From CADEFX01 sp963840425 (lineage in GTDB: Bacteria > Pseudomonadota > Alphaproteobacteria > Rhizobiales > Hyphomicrobiaceae): 64,000 bases of DNA. This document shows, in pieces, positions 1 through 8,356 of the stretch (positions are counted from its first letter, which is position 1; the number at the start of each line of letters is the position of its first letter). The notes under the pieces are model-generated. The model saw nothing but the letters and a program-made list of their open reading frames with translations, did not search any database and was not told where the DNA came from. The position numbers and the translations under genes were made by a program. The stretch is taken from the NCBI GenBank assembly GCA_963840425.1, contig CAWIYZ010000035.1, forward strand, positions 124,001 to 188,000, read 5' to 3'.

Positions 1-66
1 TACACGGAGCTGCACGAGAAGGCGAAGAAGTACACCGACTGGGCGAAGAAGCGGCAGCAGAAATAG
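1..66 (+). CDS. C-terminal end of an unidentified protein (partial)
   Basis: An open frame enters from the left edge and stops at TAG (64-66), giving the last 21 residues of a protein. The tail is Lys/Gln-rich and helical-looking (ends WAKKRQQK). It converges with dnaE, which ends at 119 on the other strand, and a long hairpin lies between them. Too little is visible to assign a family. That it is coding is inferred from the clean stop just before the hairpin. Confidence 0.45.
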   Translation, partial: YTELHEKAKKYTDWAKKRQQK

Positions 67-72
67 CCCTAT

Positions 73-115
73 CGCGGCCCTCTCCCCGCATGCGCGGGGA
101 GAGGCTAAGGCCGCG
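73..115. terminator. GC-rich hairpin between convergent genes
   Basis: A perfect 10-bp stem, CTCTCCCCGC (80-89) with GCGGGGAGAG (94-103), closes a 4-nt ATGC loop. A further 7-bp stem, CGCGGCC (73-79) with GGCCGCG (109-115), extends it across a small bulge. There is no T-run. It sits between the end of the unidentified plus-strand gene (66) and the end of dnaE (119), so it may serve both strands. CTCTCCCC palindromes of this kind are also common dispersed intergenic repeats in Hyphomicrobiales, so it could be a REP-like repeat used as a terminator. Confidence 0.6.
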
Positions 116-118
116 ACC

Positions 119-3100
119 TCAAATCTCGAGGATCTCGAGGATGCCCGGCAGAGTCGACAGCTCGCCCATCTGCATGGGGCCGATCTCGTAGCGGCCGGGC
201 AACGCGAGTTCGACCTCCTGCCCCCGGTCCGGCAGCGGCACGACAAGCCTGATCTCGCCCTTGCCGCCGGATTTGAGTAGCGTTCTTAGCTCGTCGAGTC
301 GCGCTCCATGCGCTTGTGCGAGCCCCCGATCGAGTACCAGCTTGAGCCCGCGCTGCACGTTGGCAGCCGCGGACTCCAGCGCCTCGATAGACTGCACTCG
401 CATCTTCAGGGTTTCGCCGTCGCGCTCCGCCTCGATCGTGAGTAGGAGCGGCGTTCCAGGCTCGAGCAGATCTCGCGAGCGCGCGAGCGTGTCGGAGAAG
501 ATGACCGCCTCGTACTGGCCGGACGCGTCCGAAAGGATCGCGAAAGCGAACTTGTTCCCTTTCTGGGATTTGCGCTCGCGCGAGGAAATGACGACACCGG
601 CAAGGCGCGCCCCTGTCGACCCCGCCCCTGCCCGCGCCTCGAAGTCGGTATAGCTCTGTACGCCGAGCTTCGGCAGGAGCGACGCATATGCATCGAGAGG
701 GTGGCCGGATAGATAGAAACCAACGCCCGCGAACTCATGCTGCAGCCGCTCCATCGGCGCCCAGGCCTTGATAGGCCTGAGCTTGAGCAGGCTGTCCTGT
801 GTCCCCGCCGAAGGTCCAGTCGCCGGCGCACCTCCAAACAGGCTGCCCTGCCCGACTTCGTCGTCTGCCCGCAGTCGGCTCGCCACATCCATGATTTGAT
901 CGGCATTGCCGTGCGCAAGCGCACGATTGCGCTCCAGAGTGTCGAACGCACCAGCCATGGCAAGCGTCTCCACCGCCCGCTTGTTGAGCGCCTTGGGATC
1001 GAGCCGTCGCGCAAAATCGGCAAGGTCCTTATAGGGGCCGCTGGCTTGCCGCGCGTCGACGACCGTTGTGACGGCTGTCGTCCCGATGTTCTTGAGTGCC
1101 GCCATCGCATAGCGGATCGCGCCCCGCTCTGCCTCTCGCTGCGGAGGCTCAGCCAGGAACTCGACGCCGGAGGCATTGACGCAGGGAGGACGAACTTCAA
1201 TTCCGCTCCGCCTTGCCTCGGCCGCGAACATCGCGAGCTTGTCGGTATTGGCCATATCGAGCGTCATCGACGCGGCAAAGAACTCCTCGCGGAAGTTCGC
1301 CTTCAGATACGCCGTGTGATAGCTGACGACTGCATAGGCGGCGGCATGCGATTTGTTGAAGCCGTAGCCGGCGAACTTGTCGACCAGCTCGAATATGTAG
1401 ACGGCGTCCGCCTTCTTCACACCATTCTGCATCGCTCCATCGACGAAGCGCGCCTGCTGCTTGGCCATTTCAGCCTTGTCCTTCTTGCCCATGGCGCGCC
1501 TGAGCAGGTCGGCTTCGCCGAGCGAATAGCCGGCCAGCACCTGGGCGATCTGCATCACCTGCTCTTGGTAGATAATGACGCCGTAGGTCTCCTTGAGGAT
1601 CGGCTCGAGCATCGGATCGGGATAGTCGATCGGCTCCTCGCCGTGCTTGCGGTTGATGTAGGTCGGGATGTTGTCCATCGGGCCCGGGCGGTAGAGCGCC
1701 ACCATGGCAACGATGTCCTCGAACCGGTCAGGCTTGAGCCGCTTCAAACTCTCGCGCATGCCCGTGCCTTCGAGCTGGAACACGCCCGCCGTGTCGGCCC
1801 TCGCCAGCAGCTCATAGCTCTTGGTGTCATCGAGAGGCAGCGTCTGCAGGTCGACCTCGATGCCTCGTCCCCGCTTGATGAGGGCCAACGCTTTCTGCAA
1901 CACGGTCAGCGTCTTCAGACCAAGAAAGTCGAATTTGACGAGGCCCGCCGCCTCGACCAGCTTCCAGTTGTATTGCGTTATAGGAAAGTTGGACTTCGGA
2001 TCGCGATAGAGCGGCACCAGCTCATCGAGCGGACGATCGCCGATCACCATGCCGGCCGCGTGCGTCGAGGCGTGCCGGTAAAGGCCCTCCAGCTTCTGAG
2101 AGATCTCCAGCAGCCGCGCCACCATCGGCTCTGAATCACGAGACTCCTGCAGCTTGGGCTCGCCGTCGATGGCCTCGCGCAGCGTGACCGGGTTTGCGGG
2201 ATTGTTCGGCACCAGCTTGCAAAGCTTGTCCACCTGGCCGTAGGGCATCTGCAGCACGCGGCCCACGTCGCGCAACACCGCGCGCGCCTGCAGCTTGCCG
2301 TGCGTGATGATCTGCGCGACCCGATCGGCGCCGTATTTTCCCTGCACGTAGCGGATCACCTCGTCGCGCCGGTCCTGGCAAAAATCGATGTCGAAGTCCG
2401 GCATCGAGATGCGCTCGGGATTGAGAAAGCGCTCGAACAGCAGGCCGAAGCGCAGCGGGTCGAGATCGGTGATCGTCAACGCCCAGGCGACAAGGGATCC
2501 GGCGCCCGAGCCGCGACCCGGCCCCACCGGGATGCCATTGCTCTTGGCCCACTTGATGAAGTCGGCCACGATGAGGAAGTAGCCGGGAAACTTCATCTTG
2601 GCGATGACCTCGACCTCGTAGGCAAGGCGCTTGTCGTAGTCCTCCCGTGTGAAGCCTGGCGCCAGGACACCGCTGTTCAGTCGTGCCTCAAGGCCCGCTT
2701 CCGCCTGCCGCCTGAGCTCCACTGCCTCCGCTGCGAGCTGATCCTCCTCGCTGGCTCCCTCGCCCGCGGACACGTACCGCGGCAGGATGGGATTGCGGCC
2801 CCTCGGCCTGTAAGCGCAGCGTTTTGCGATGTCGATGGTGTTGTCCAAGGCCTCCGGCAGGTCTGTGAACAGCTCCGCCATCTGGTCGGCAGTCTTGAAG
2901 TAGTGCTCGCGCGACAGCCGTCGCCGCTTGTCCTCCACGACATAAGTGCCTTCGGCAATGCAGATCAGCGCATCGTGCGCCTCGTAGTCGTCGACGGTGG
3001 CGAAATAGACCTCGTTGGTGGCAACGATTGGGATGCCGAGCTTGTAGGCAAGCTCGAGAAGTTGAGGCTCGATCTCAGCCTCGTGCGGCGAACCGTGACG

Positions 3101-3706
3101 CTGGATTTCGACGTAGAGCGAACCGTTGAAGGTCTTGTGCAGGTTTTCCAGTCGCGCACGCGCGAGCTGTGGCTGGCCATCACGCAGCGCGCTGTCGATC
3201 GGCCCGCAATATCCGCCCGTGAGCGCGATCAGTCCCCGGCAATGCTCCTCCAGATGATCGACCTTGATGTGGGGCGGCTCGTCCTCTCGCGGCTTGAGGT
3301 AACATGCACTCGCCAGCTTGAGCAGGCTGGCGTAGCCCTGCTCGTTGTGAGCGAAAAGAGCCACGGAGCCCACAGGGCGGCTCGGTGCCTCATTCGTACC
3401 TGGGCGCACATAGGCTGGGCTAGAAGTGCCCTCCCGGAAGTCGGTCTGCAGCGCACAGCCAACGATCGGCTGCACGCCGGCGCTCGCAAGCTTTTCCGAA
3501 AACTCCAGGACACCGAACATGTTGTTAGTGTCGGTCAGCCCGACTGCCGGCATGCTGTCGGCCTCGGCCAGCTTGGCAATCCGGCCGATGGGTAGCGCGC
3601 CTTCCAGAAGCGAATAGGCTGAATGCACCTTGAGGTGCACGAACTTGGGACCGGCCGCCCGCTTTGTGGGCGCGAGTTCATCGGACATTCGAATTGGTGC
3701 GTTCAT
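119..3706 (-). CDS. dnaE: DNA polymerase III subunit alpha
   Basis: Catalytic subunit of the replicative DNA polymerase III holoenzyme, about 1195 aa. The N-terminal PHP domain begins at about residue 23 (HLKVHSAYSLLEGA). The palm motif PDFDIDF lies at 436-442, whose aspartates D437 and D439 match the catalytic pair D401/D403 of E. coli. The helix-hairpin-helix and OB-fold regions follow towards the C-terminus. The open frame extends upstream into lolD. I chose the ATG at 3706, 73 bp past the lolD stop; an ATG at 3688 is the alternative, and neither has a strong Shine-Dalgarno sequence. It is the last gene of the lolC-lolD-dnaE minus-strand run. Intact, with normal family length. Confidence 0.97.
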   Translation of the reverse strand: MNAPIRMSDELAPTKRAAGPKFVHLKVHSAYSLLEGALPIGRIAKLAEADSMPAVGLTDTNNMFGVLEFSEKLASAGVQPIVGCALQTDFREGTSSPAYVRPGTNEAPSRPVGSVALFAHNEQGYASLLKLASACYLKPREDEPPHIKVDHLEEHCRGLIALTGGYCGPIDSALRDGQPQLARARLENLHKTFNGSLYVEIQRHGSPHEAEIEPQLLELAYKLGIPIVATNEVYFATVDDYEAHDALICIAEGTYVVEDKRRRLSREHYFKTADQMAELFTDLPEALDNTIDIAKRCAYRPRGRNPILPRYVSAGEGASEEDQLAAEAVELRRQAEAGLEARLNSGVLAPGFTREDYDKRLAYEVEVIAKMKFPGYFLIVADFIKWAKSNGIPVGPGRGSGAGSLVAWALTITDLDPLRFGLLFERFLNPERISMPDFDIDFCQDRRDEVIRYVQGKYGADRVAQIITHGKLQARAVLRDVGRVLQMPYGQVDKLCKLVPNNPANPVTLREAIDGEPKLQESRDSEPMVARLLEISQKLEGLYRHASTHAAGMVIGDRPLDELVPLYRDPKSNFPITQYNWKLVEAAGLVKFDFLGLKTLTVLQKALALIKRGRGIEVDLQTLPLDDTKSYELLARADTAGVFQLEGTGMRESLKRLKPDRFEDIVAMVALYRPGPMDNIPTYINRKHGEEPIDYPDPMLEPILKETYGVIIYQEQVMQIAQVLAGYSLGEADLLRRAMGKKDKAEMAKQQARFVDGAMQNGVKKADAVYIFELVDKFAGYGFNKSHAAAYAVVSYHTAYLKANFREEFFAASMTLDMANTDKLAMFAAEARRSGIEVRPPCVNASGVEFLAEPPQREAERGAIRYAMAALKNIGTTAVTTVVDARQASGPYKDLADFARRLDPKALNKRAVETLAMAGAFDTLERNRALAHGNADQIMDVASRLRADDEVGQGSLFGGAPATGPSAGTQDSLLKLRPIKAWAPMERLQHEFAGVGFYLSGHPLDAYASLLPKLGVQSYTDFEARAGAGSTGARLAGVVISSRERKSQKGNKFAFAILSDASGQYEAVIFSDTLARSRDLLEPGTPLLLTIEAERDGETLKMRVQSIEALESAAANVQRGLKLVLDRGLAQAHGARLDELRTLLKSGGKGEIRLVVPLPDRGQEVELALPGRYEIGPMQMGELSTLPGILEILEI

Positions 3707-3779
3707 GGACTTACAGTAGCCCAATCGGCACCCGACGAGCGCACCCGATGGGCATGGCCGTGGACAAGCTGTTGGCTGC

Positions 3780-4496
3780 CTACCCCACCGCGCTCGGATG
3801 CATCTCGACGAGCAGCCCGCCCTCCATGCGCAGCACGCGATGCATGCGTCGCGCCAGCTCGAGGTTGTGCGTGGCAATCAGGGCAGCGACGCCCGTACGC
3901 TCGATCAGTGCGATCAGCTCCCCGAACACGTGACCGGACGTCTGCGGGTCGAGATTGCCGGTCGGCTCATCCGCCAGCAACAGCCGCGGCGCGTTGGCGA
4001 GCGCGCGGCCGATGGCGGTTCGCTGCTGCTCGCCGCCTGACAATTCGGCCGGCCGATGGTCGAGGCGCTCCGCCAAGCCGAGCCCGCTCAGCAACTCCGC
4101 CGCCCGCACCTGCGCATCACTCTTGCTGCGCCCCTGGATGAGCTGTGGGATCATGACGTTCTCGAGGGCCGAGAACTCGGGAAGAAGCTGATGAAACTGG
4201 TAGACGAAACCCATCTCGGCGCGGCGCACGCGCGTGCGCTCGTCGTCGGTCATGCGCGCACAGTCTCGCCCGTTGATGAATACGTGGCCGCTGTCGGGCG
4301 TCTCCAGAAGACCCGCGATGTGCAGCAGCGTCGACTTGCCCGCACCCGACGGACCGACCAGCGCCACGGCCTCTCCCGGATAGAGCGCTGCGGACGCACC
4401 CTTGAGCACCGAGATGGCGCGGCCGGCCTGGTGGAATGTGCGCTGCAGGTTTTCGAGCCGCAGGACAGCAGTCATGGTCGACGATGTGTCCTGCAT
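3780..4496 (-). CDS. lolD: Lipoprotein-releasing ABC transporter ATP-binding protein LolD
   Basis: ATPase of the inner-membrane LolCDE-type complex, which extracts mature lipoproteins from the inner membrane and passes them to the periplasmic carrier LolA. It has 238 aa. Walker A GPSGAGKST is at 48-56, the ABC signature LSGGEQQR at about 152, and Walker B LLLADEPTGNLD follows. The MacB/LolD subfamily is supported by EPTGNLD and by direct linkage to the permease. The stop of lolC is 7 bp upstream, and TGAGG there provides a Shine-Dalgarno sequence for the ATG at 4496. Probably translated from one transcript with lolC and dnaE. Confidence 0.95.
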   Translation of the reverse strand: MQDTSSTMTAVLRLENLQRTFHQAGRAISVLKGASAALYPGEAVALVGPSGAGKSTLLHIAGLLETPDSGHVFINGRDCARMTDDERTRVRRAEMGFVYQFHQLLPEFSALENVMIPQLIQGRSKSDAQVRAAELLSGLGLAERLDHRPAELSGGEQQRTAIGRALANAPRLLLADEPTGNLDPQTSGHVFGELIALIERTGVAALIATHNLELARRMHRVLRMEGGLLVEMHPSAVG

Positions 4497-4503
4497 GGCC
4501 GCC

Positions 4504-5772
4504 TCACTCGTAGCGCAATGCTTCGACGGGATCGAGCCGCGAGGCCCGCCATGACGGATAGAGTGTCGCCAGCACCGACAGCACCAGCGCCATCATGACA
4601 ATGGAAGCGGTCTCGTGCACGTCGATGTCGGCAGGCAGCCGCGTCAGATAGTACACGGTCGGGTCCATCAAGGTCGTGCCCGTGAGCCGCTGTACGAGCT
4701 GCCGGATCTCATCGATCCTCCAGCAGAAGACGATGCCGAGGACCAACCCGGCAATGGTGCCGACCACACCTATCGACGCACCGGTAATAAGGAACACGCG
4801 CATGATCGCGCCCTTGGTGGCGCCCATGGTGCGCAGGATGGCGATATCGCGCCCCTTGTCCTTCACCAGCATCATCAGGCCGGAAATGATGTTGAGCGCC
4901 GCCACCAGCACGATCAGAGACAAGATGATGAACATGACGTTGCGCTCGACCTCGAGCACCGTGAAAAAGGTCTCGTTGCGCTTGCGCCAGTCGGTCAAAT
5001 GCAAGGTCGGGCCGGCTACCTCCTGCATGGGCCTCAGCATCTGGCCTATGCGCTCGGGATGCTCGACCACGACCTCGAGCACGTCCACCTGATCGGGCCG
5101 AGAGAAATACCGCTGTGCCTCGGTCAGCGGCATGAACACCATGGTTTTGTCATACTCCGACATGCCGAGCTCGAAAATCGCCGCCACGTTGTAGCGCTTG
5201 ATGCGCGGCGCCGTGCCGAACGGTGTCGAGGCACCGCGCGGGGAGACGAGGGTTACGCTGTCACCGACATTGACACGCAACGAGTTGGCAAGCCGCATGC
5301 CGAGCGCGATGCCTTCCTGGCCATCGAAGCCATCGAGCGTCCCGTAGCGCACGTTATCGGCAACGAGCGGCAGTGACTTCAGACCTCCTTCGCTCAAGCC
5401 GCGCACCAGTCCCCCCAGCGTCTGCACGCTCGAGGAGATCATGGCCTGCCCTTCGATCAGCGGCATGGCGCTCTTGACGCCGGGCAGCGCCGCGATACGG
5501 CGCGCGGCCTCGGCGTAGTCGTTGAACGGGTCGCCAATCTTGTGCACGACGATGTGGCCGTTGAGCCCGAGGATCTTTTCGAACAGCTCATTGCGGAAGC
5601 CGTTCATCACCGCCATGACGATGATGAGCGTCGCCACACCCAGCATGATGCCGGCGAACGAGAAACCGGCAATGACCGAGATGAAGCCTTCCTTGCGCCG
5701 CGCACGCAGATAGCGCCGCGCCAGCATCCACTCGAAGAGAGCGAACGGCCGGGTATCGACTGCGGCAGGCAT
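4504..5772 (-). CDS. lolC: Lipoprotein-releasing ABC transporter permease (LolC/LolE family)
   Basis: Membrane subunit of the lipoprotein-releasing complex, 422 aa. One transmembrane helix lies near the N-terminus (ISVIAGFSFAGIMLG), followed by a large periplasmic MacB-like core of about 220 residues, then three C-terminal helices ending with the FtsX-type domain. Only one permease is encoded next to lolD, so it may act as a homodimer, as in many alphaproteobacteria; this is inferred. The frame stays open to a TTG at 5808 that overlaps the proS stop, but the ATG at 5772 is preceded by GAGGAG at good spacing and is preferred. Confidence 0.94.
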   Translation of the reverse strand: MPAAVDTRPFALFEWMLARRYLRARRKEGFISVIAGFSFAGIMLGVATLIIVMAVMNGFRNELFEKILGLNGHIVVHKIGDPFNDYAEAARRIAALPGVKSAMPLIEGQAMISSSVQTLGGLVRGLSEGGLKSLPLVADNVRYGTLDGFDGQEGIALGMRLANSLRVNVGDSVTLVSPRGASTPFGTAPRIKRYNVAAIFELGMSEYDKTMVFMPLTEAQRYFSRPDQVDVLEVVVEHPERIGQMLRPMQEVAGPTLHLTDWRKRNETFFTVLEVERNVMFIILSLIVLVAALNIISGLMMLVKDKGRDIAILRTMGATKGAIMRVFLITGASIGVVGTIAGLVLGIVFCWRIDEIRQLVQRLTGTTLMDPTVYYLTRLPADIDVHETASIVMMALVLSVLATLYPSWRASRLDPVEALRYE

Positions 5773-5804
5773 CCCCCACTCCTCGCTGGCGCTTGCTCTC
5801 TCGC

Positions 5805-7151
5805 TCAAACGAGTGCACGCGCCGTCTTGATCGTACTGACGAGTTGGCTCACGGCGGCTTCTGGCGACACCGTTTGGCGCGCACCACCCTTGCGCTCCTT
5901 CACTTCCACCTCGCCGCTTTTCAAGCCTTTCGGCCCCACGATCAGCTGCCAGGGTAGACCGATGAGGTCCATGGTCGCGAACTTGGCTCCGGCGCGCTCC
6001 TCTGTGTCGTCATAGAGCACATCCAGCCCGGCATTGCTCAGCTGCTGATAGAGTCCGGCGCAGGCCCTGTCGGTATCGGCATCGCCTGCCTTCAGATTGA
6101 CAAGACCGATTTCGAAGGGCGCAACGGGCACCGGCCACACGCAACCGTCCTTGTCGTGGCTGGCCTCGATGATGGCGCCCGCAAGACGCGATACGCCCAC
6201 GCCATACGACCCCATCTGCACCGCAACCATCTTTCCGTCCGGCCCCTGCACCTTGCAGTTCATGGGCTCGGAGTACTTGGTGCCGAAGAAGAAAATATGG
6301 CCAACCTCGATGCCGCGGGCCGAGACGCGCTTGTCGGCCGGGACCTCGCGGTCGAACCGCGCTGGATCGTGCTTCTCATCGGTTGCGGCGTATTGGCTCG
6401 TGAACCTGGCAATCAATGGGGACAGATCTGCATCGAAGTCCGTGTCGGCACCAGGCGCACTCGTCTCCACGAGATCCGCGTGACAGTACACTTGGCTCTC
6501 GCCCGTCTCAGCCAGAATGATGAATTCGTGACTGAGATCGCCGCCGATCGGACCTGTATCGGCCGCCATCGGAATTGACCTCAATCCCATGCGCGCAAAC
6601 GTGCGCAAGTAGGCAACAAACATCTTGTTGTAGGAATGCCGCGCCGCCTCCGGCGTCAGATCGAACGTATACGCATCCTTCATCAGGAATTCTCGCCCGC
6701 GCATGACGCCGAAGCGAGGCCGCACCTCGTCCCGGAATTTCCACTGAATGTGATAGAGATTGCGCGGCAGGTCCTTGTAGCTCTTGACCCCATCCCGGAA
6801 GATCTCTGTAATCAGCTCCTCGTTCGTCGGACCATAGAGCATGTCGCGCTCGTGCCGGTCCTTGATGCGCAGCATCTCCTTGCCGTAATCGTCGTAGCGG
6901 CCCGACTGACGCCAGATGTCAGCCGACTGAATGGTCGGCATCAGGACCTCGATGGCGCCCGAGCGGTCCTGTTCCTCGCGCACGATCTGCTCGATCTTCT
7001 TGAGCACGCGAAATCCCAGGGGCAGCCAGGAGTAGATGCCGGCGCTGGCCTGGCGCACCATTCCGGTCCGCAGCATGAGCTGATGGGACACGATCTCGGC
7101 TTCCTTGGGCGTCTCGCGCAGCACCGGCAGGAAATAGCGGGAAAGGCGCAT
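5805..7151 (-). CDS. proS: Prolyl-tRNA synthetase (short type)
   Basis: Charges tRNA-Pro with proline in the cytoplasm. It has 448 aa, the length of the alphaproteobacterial form that lacks the roughly 180-residue editing insertion of the E. coli enzyme. Class II synthetase motifs are visible: the N-terminal motif 1 region (SAGIYSWLPLGFRVLKKIE), motif 2 (RPRFGVMRGREFLMKDAYT) and motif 3 (GVGVSRLAGAIIEA). The anticodon-binding domain forms the last 100 or so residues. ATG at 7151. It is followed by lolC about 30 bp downstream and preceded by a gene-poor 430-bp stretch, so a promoter for the proS-lolCD-dnaE group may lie there. Confidence 0.97.
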   Translation of the reverse strand: MRLSRYFLPVLRETPKEAEIVSHQLMLRTGMVRQASAGIYSWLPLGFRVLKKIEQIVREEQDRSGAIEVLMPTIQSADIWRQSGRYDDYGKEMLRIKDRHERDMLYGPTNEELITEIFRDGVKSYKDLPRNLYHIQWKFRDEVRPRFGVMRGREFLMKDAYTFDLTPEAARHSYNKMFVAYLRTFARMGLRSIPMAADTGPIGGDLSHEFIILAETGESQVYCHADLVETSAPGADTDFDADLSPLIARFTSQYAATDEKHDPARFDREVPADKRVSARGIEVGHIFFFGTKYSEPMNCKVQGPDGKMVAVQMGSYGVGVSRLAGAIIEASHDKDGCVWPVPVAPFEIGLVNLKAGDADTDRACAGLYQQLSNAGLDVLYDDTEERAGAKFATMDLIGLPWQLIVGPKGLKSGEVEVKERKGGARQTVSPEAAVSQLVSTIKTARALV

Positions 7152-7414
7152 AGGACTTTTTCCGGATTGGCCGAAATGGGCTCGCCGAGAGATGCCGCGA
7201 TAGCCCCGTCACCGGGAATAACCGCTATGCACAGCGGCAGGTGCCGGGAGGAGACTGGTGGCTAATAACCATTCGCTGCGGTGCTGGCAATGGTGCGGGA
7301 CGGCGCGCCCGTGGGAAAGGCCGCCCGGCGGACCATACACAATGGATGCTGACAGCACCGGCATAGTTCGATATTGTGATTTTGTCGCAAAGGGAAACCG
7401 GTCGTGAAACCGCG

Positions 7415-7580
7415 TTTTGCCCAGGTCTAGGGAGACAGCAGCGGCGTAACCCTTGTCTGTTCGAGCAGGGGCGCAGCGGCGCAAGGTGGCGAAGACGAGC
7501 GGCGGATCGACCGAACGCTTGCAGTCATCCGGAAAATGCAAGTCTCGGGGCAAGGCTCAACGCCTTGCTCTTTTGTTTTT
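7415..7580 (+). ncRNA. Candidate small RNA, possibly 6S RNA (ssrS-like)
   Basis: This lies in the 430-bp gap between proS and DUF1467, both on the minus strand. A plus-strand intrinsic terminator (7550-7580) ends a stretch with no credible ORF, so a non-coding transcript is likely. A 6S-like fold can be drawn by eye. A closing stem pairs TTGCCC (7417-7422) with GGGCAA (7548-7553) and GAGAC (7432-7436) with GTCTC (7542-7546). A 3' internal hairpin pairs CTTGCA (7518-7523) with TGCAAG (7537-7542). A long GC-rich central arm holds a hairpin around GTTCGAG. The length of about 160 nt matches alphaproteobacterial 6S RNA. The 5' end is a guess, and 7152-7414 shows nothing else. A small RNA seems likely; the 6S identity is tentative. 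Confidence 0.45.
7550..7580 (+). terminator. Intrinsic terminator, plus strand
   Basis: Stem GCAAGGC (7550-7556), loop TCAAC, stem GCCTTGC (7562-7568), then TCTTTTGTTTTT. The U-run follows only when read on the plus strand, where no protein-coding gene precedes it. This is the main evidence for the small RNA above. The minus-strand DUF1467 gene ends 8 bp further on. Confidence 0.85.
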
Positions 7581-7587
7581 CTGCCCC

Positions 7588-7857
7588 TCACCGTGGACCG
7601 ATGGGCAGCTTGTCGAAATCGATGATCTTCCAAACGAGCACGGCATAAATCAACGCAAATACCACCGCGGATATGAGCGTCGTCAGGCTGATGACGAGCA
7701 AAAACCTCGGCCGCACCGGCGCACTTGCCGGCGTGCCCGGAACAACAGCGCCTTCCTCGCCTTGTGTGCGCACACCAATCGGTAGGACGGCGAACAGCAC
7801 CGTCCACCAGACAATGAAATAGATGGCAACGGCGAGCCCGATGCTCATTTCAGGCAC
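7588..7857 (-). CDS. DUF1467 family inner-membrane protein
   Basis: An 89-aa protein with two predicted membrane helices, one near the N-terminus (IGLAVAIYFIVWWTVLFAVL) and one in the second half (about 53-76). A Pro/Ala-rich polar loop joins them. The motif PIGVRTQGE after helix 1 is characteristic of the alphaproteobacterial DUF1467 family, which is usually found between mce and proS, as here. Function unknown. It lies 12 bp downstream of mce and is probably co-transcribed with it. Confidence 0.88.
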   Translation of the reverse strand: MPEMSIGLAVAIYFIVWWTVLFAVLPIGVRTQGEEGAVVPGTPASAPVRPRFLLVISLTTLISAVVFALIYAVLVWKIIDFDKLPIGPR

Positions 7858-7869
7858 CCATCTGCGTGC

Positions 7870-8274
7870 TCAAGCCTGCTCGAGCTCGACGAGCGTACCG
7901 CAGAAATCCTTCGGATGCAGGAACAGCACGGGCTTGCCGTGCGCACCGATCCTCGGCTCACCGTCGCCCAGCACCCGCGCTCCTTGCGCCTTCACCCGAT
8001 CGCGCGCCGCGATGATATCGTCCACCTCGTAGCAGATATGATGGATGCCGCCGTCCGGGCTGCGTTCCAGGAACTTGGCGATTGGCGAATTCGCGCCCAA
8101 AGGTTCGAGCAGCTCGATCTTGGTATTGGGCAGCGTGATGAACACAGTCGAGACGCCGTGCTCGGGCTGTGCCACCTTCTCCGAAACTGCCGCACCCAGC
8201 GTCTGCCGATAAACCTCGACCGCCGCCTCCATGTTACGCACGGCGATCGCCACGTGATTGAGCCGTCCGATCAA
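7870..8274 (-). CDS. mce: Methylmalonyl-CoA epimerase
   Basis: Interconverts (2R)- and (2S)-methylmalonyl-CoA in the propionyl-CoA to succinyl-CoA pathway. It is a VOC (glyoxalase-fold) protein with two beta-alpha-beta-beta-beta modules. Metal-binding positions are visible as the His in RLNHVAIAV, the His in GIHHICYEVDD and the Glu in GTLVELEQA. The frame is open to 8322, but AGGAGG lies 5 bp upstream of a TTG at 8274 that yields the family's usual N-terminus (M)IGRLNHVAI and its usual 134 aa, so I chose that rare start. Downstream of rnj in the conserved birA-rnj-mce order. Confidence 0.92.
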   Translation of the reverse strand: MIGRLNHVAIAVRNMEAAVEVYRQTLGAAVSEKVAQPEHGVSTVFITLPNTKIELLEPLGANSPIAKFLERSPDGGIHHICYEVDDIIAARDRVKAQGARVLGDGEPRIGAHGKPVLFLHPKDFCGTLVELEQA

Positions 8275-8356
8275 GTGCACCTCCTGCCGGTCAGCGCCGC
8301 TTTCCGTCTCCCATGCGCGCAACTGGAAGATCGATGCGCAGGGAACCAGTTAAGCG

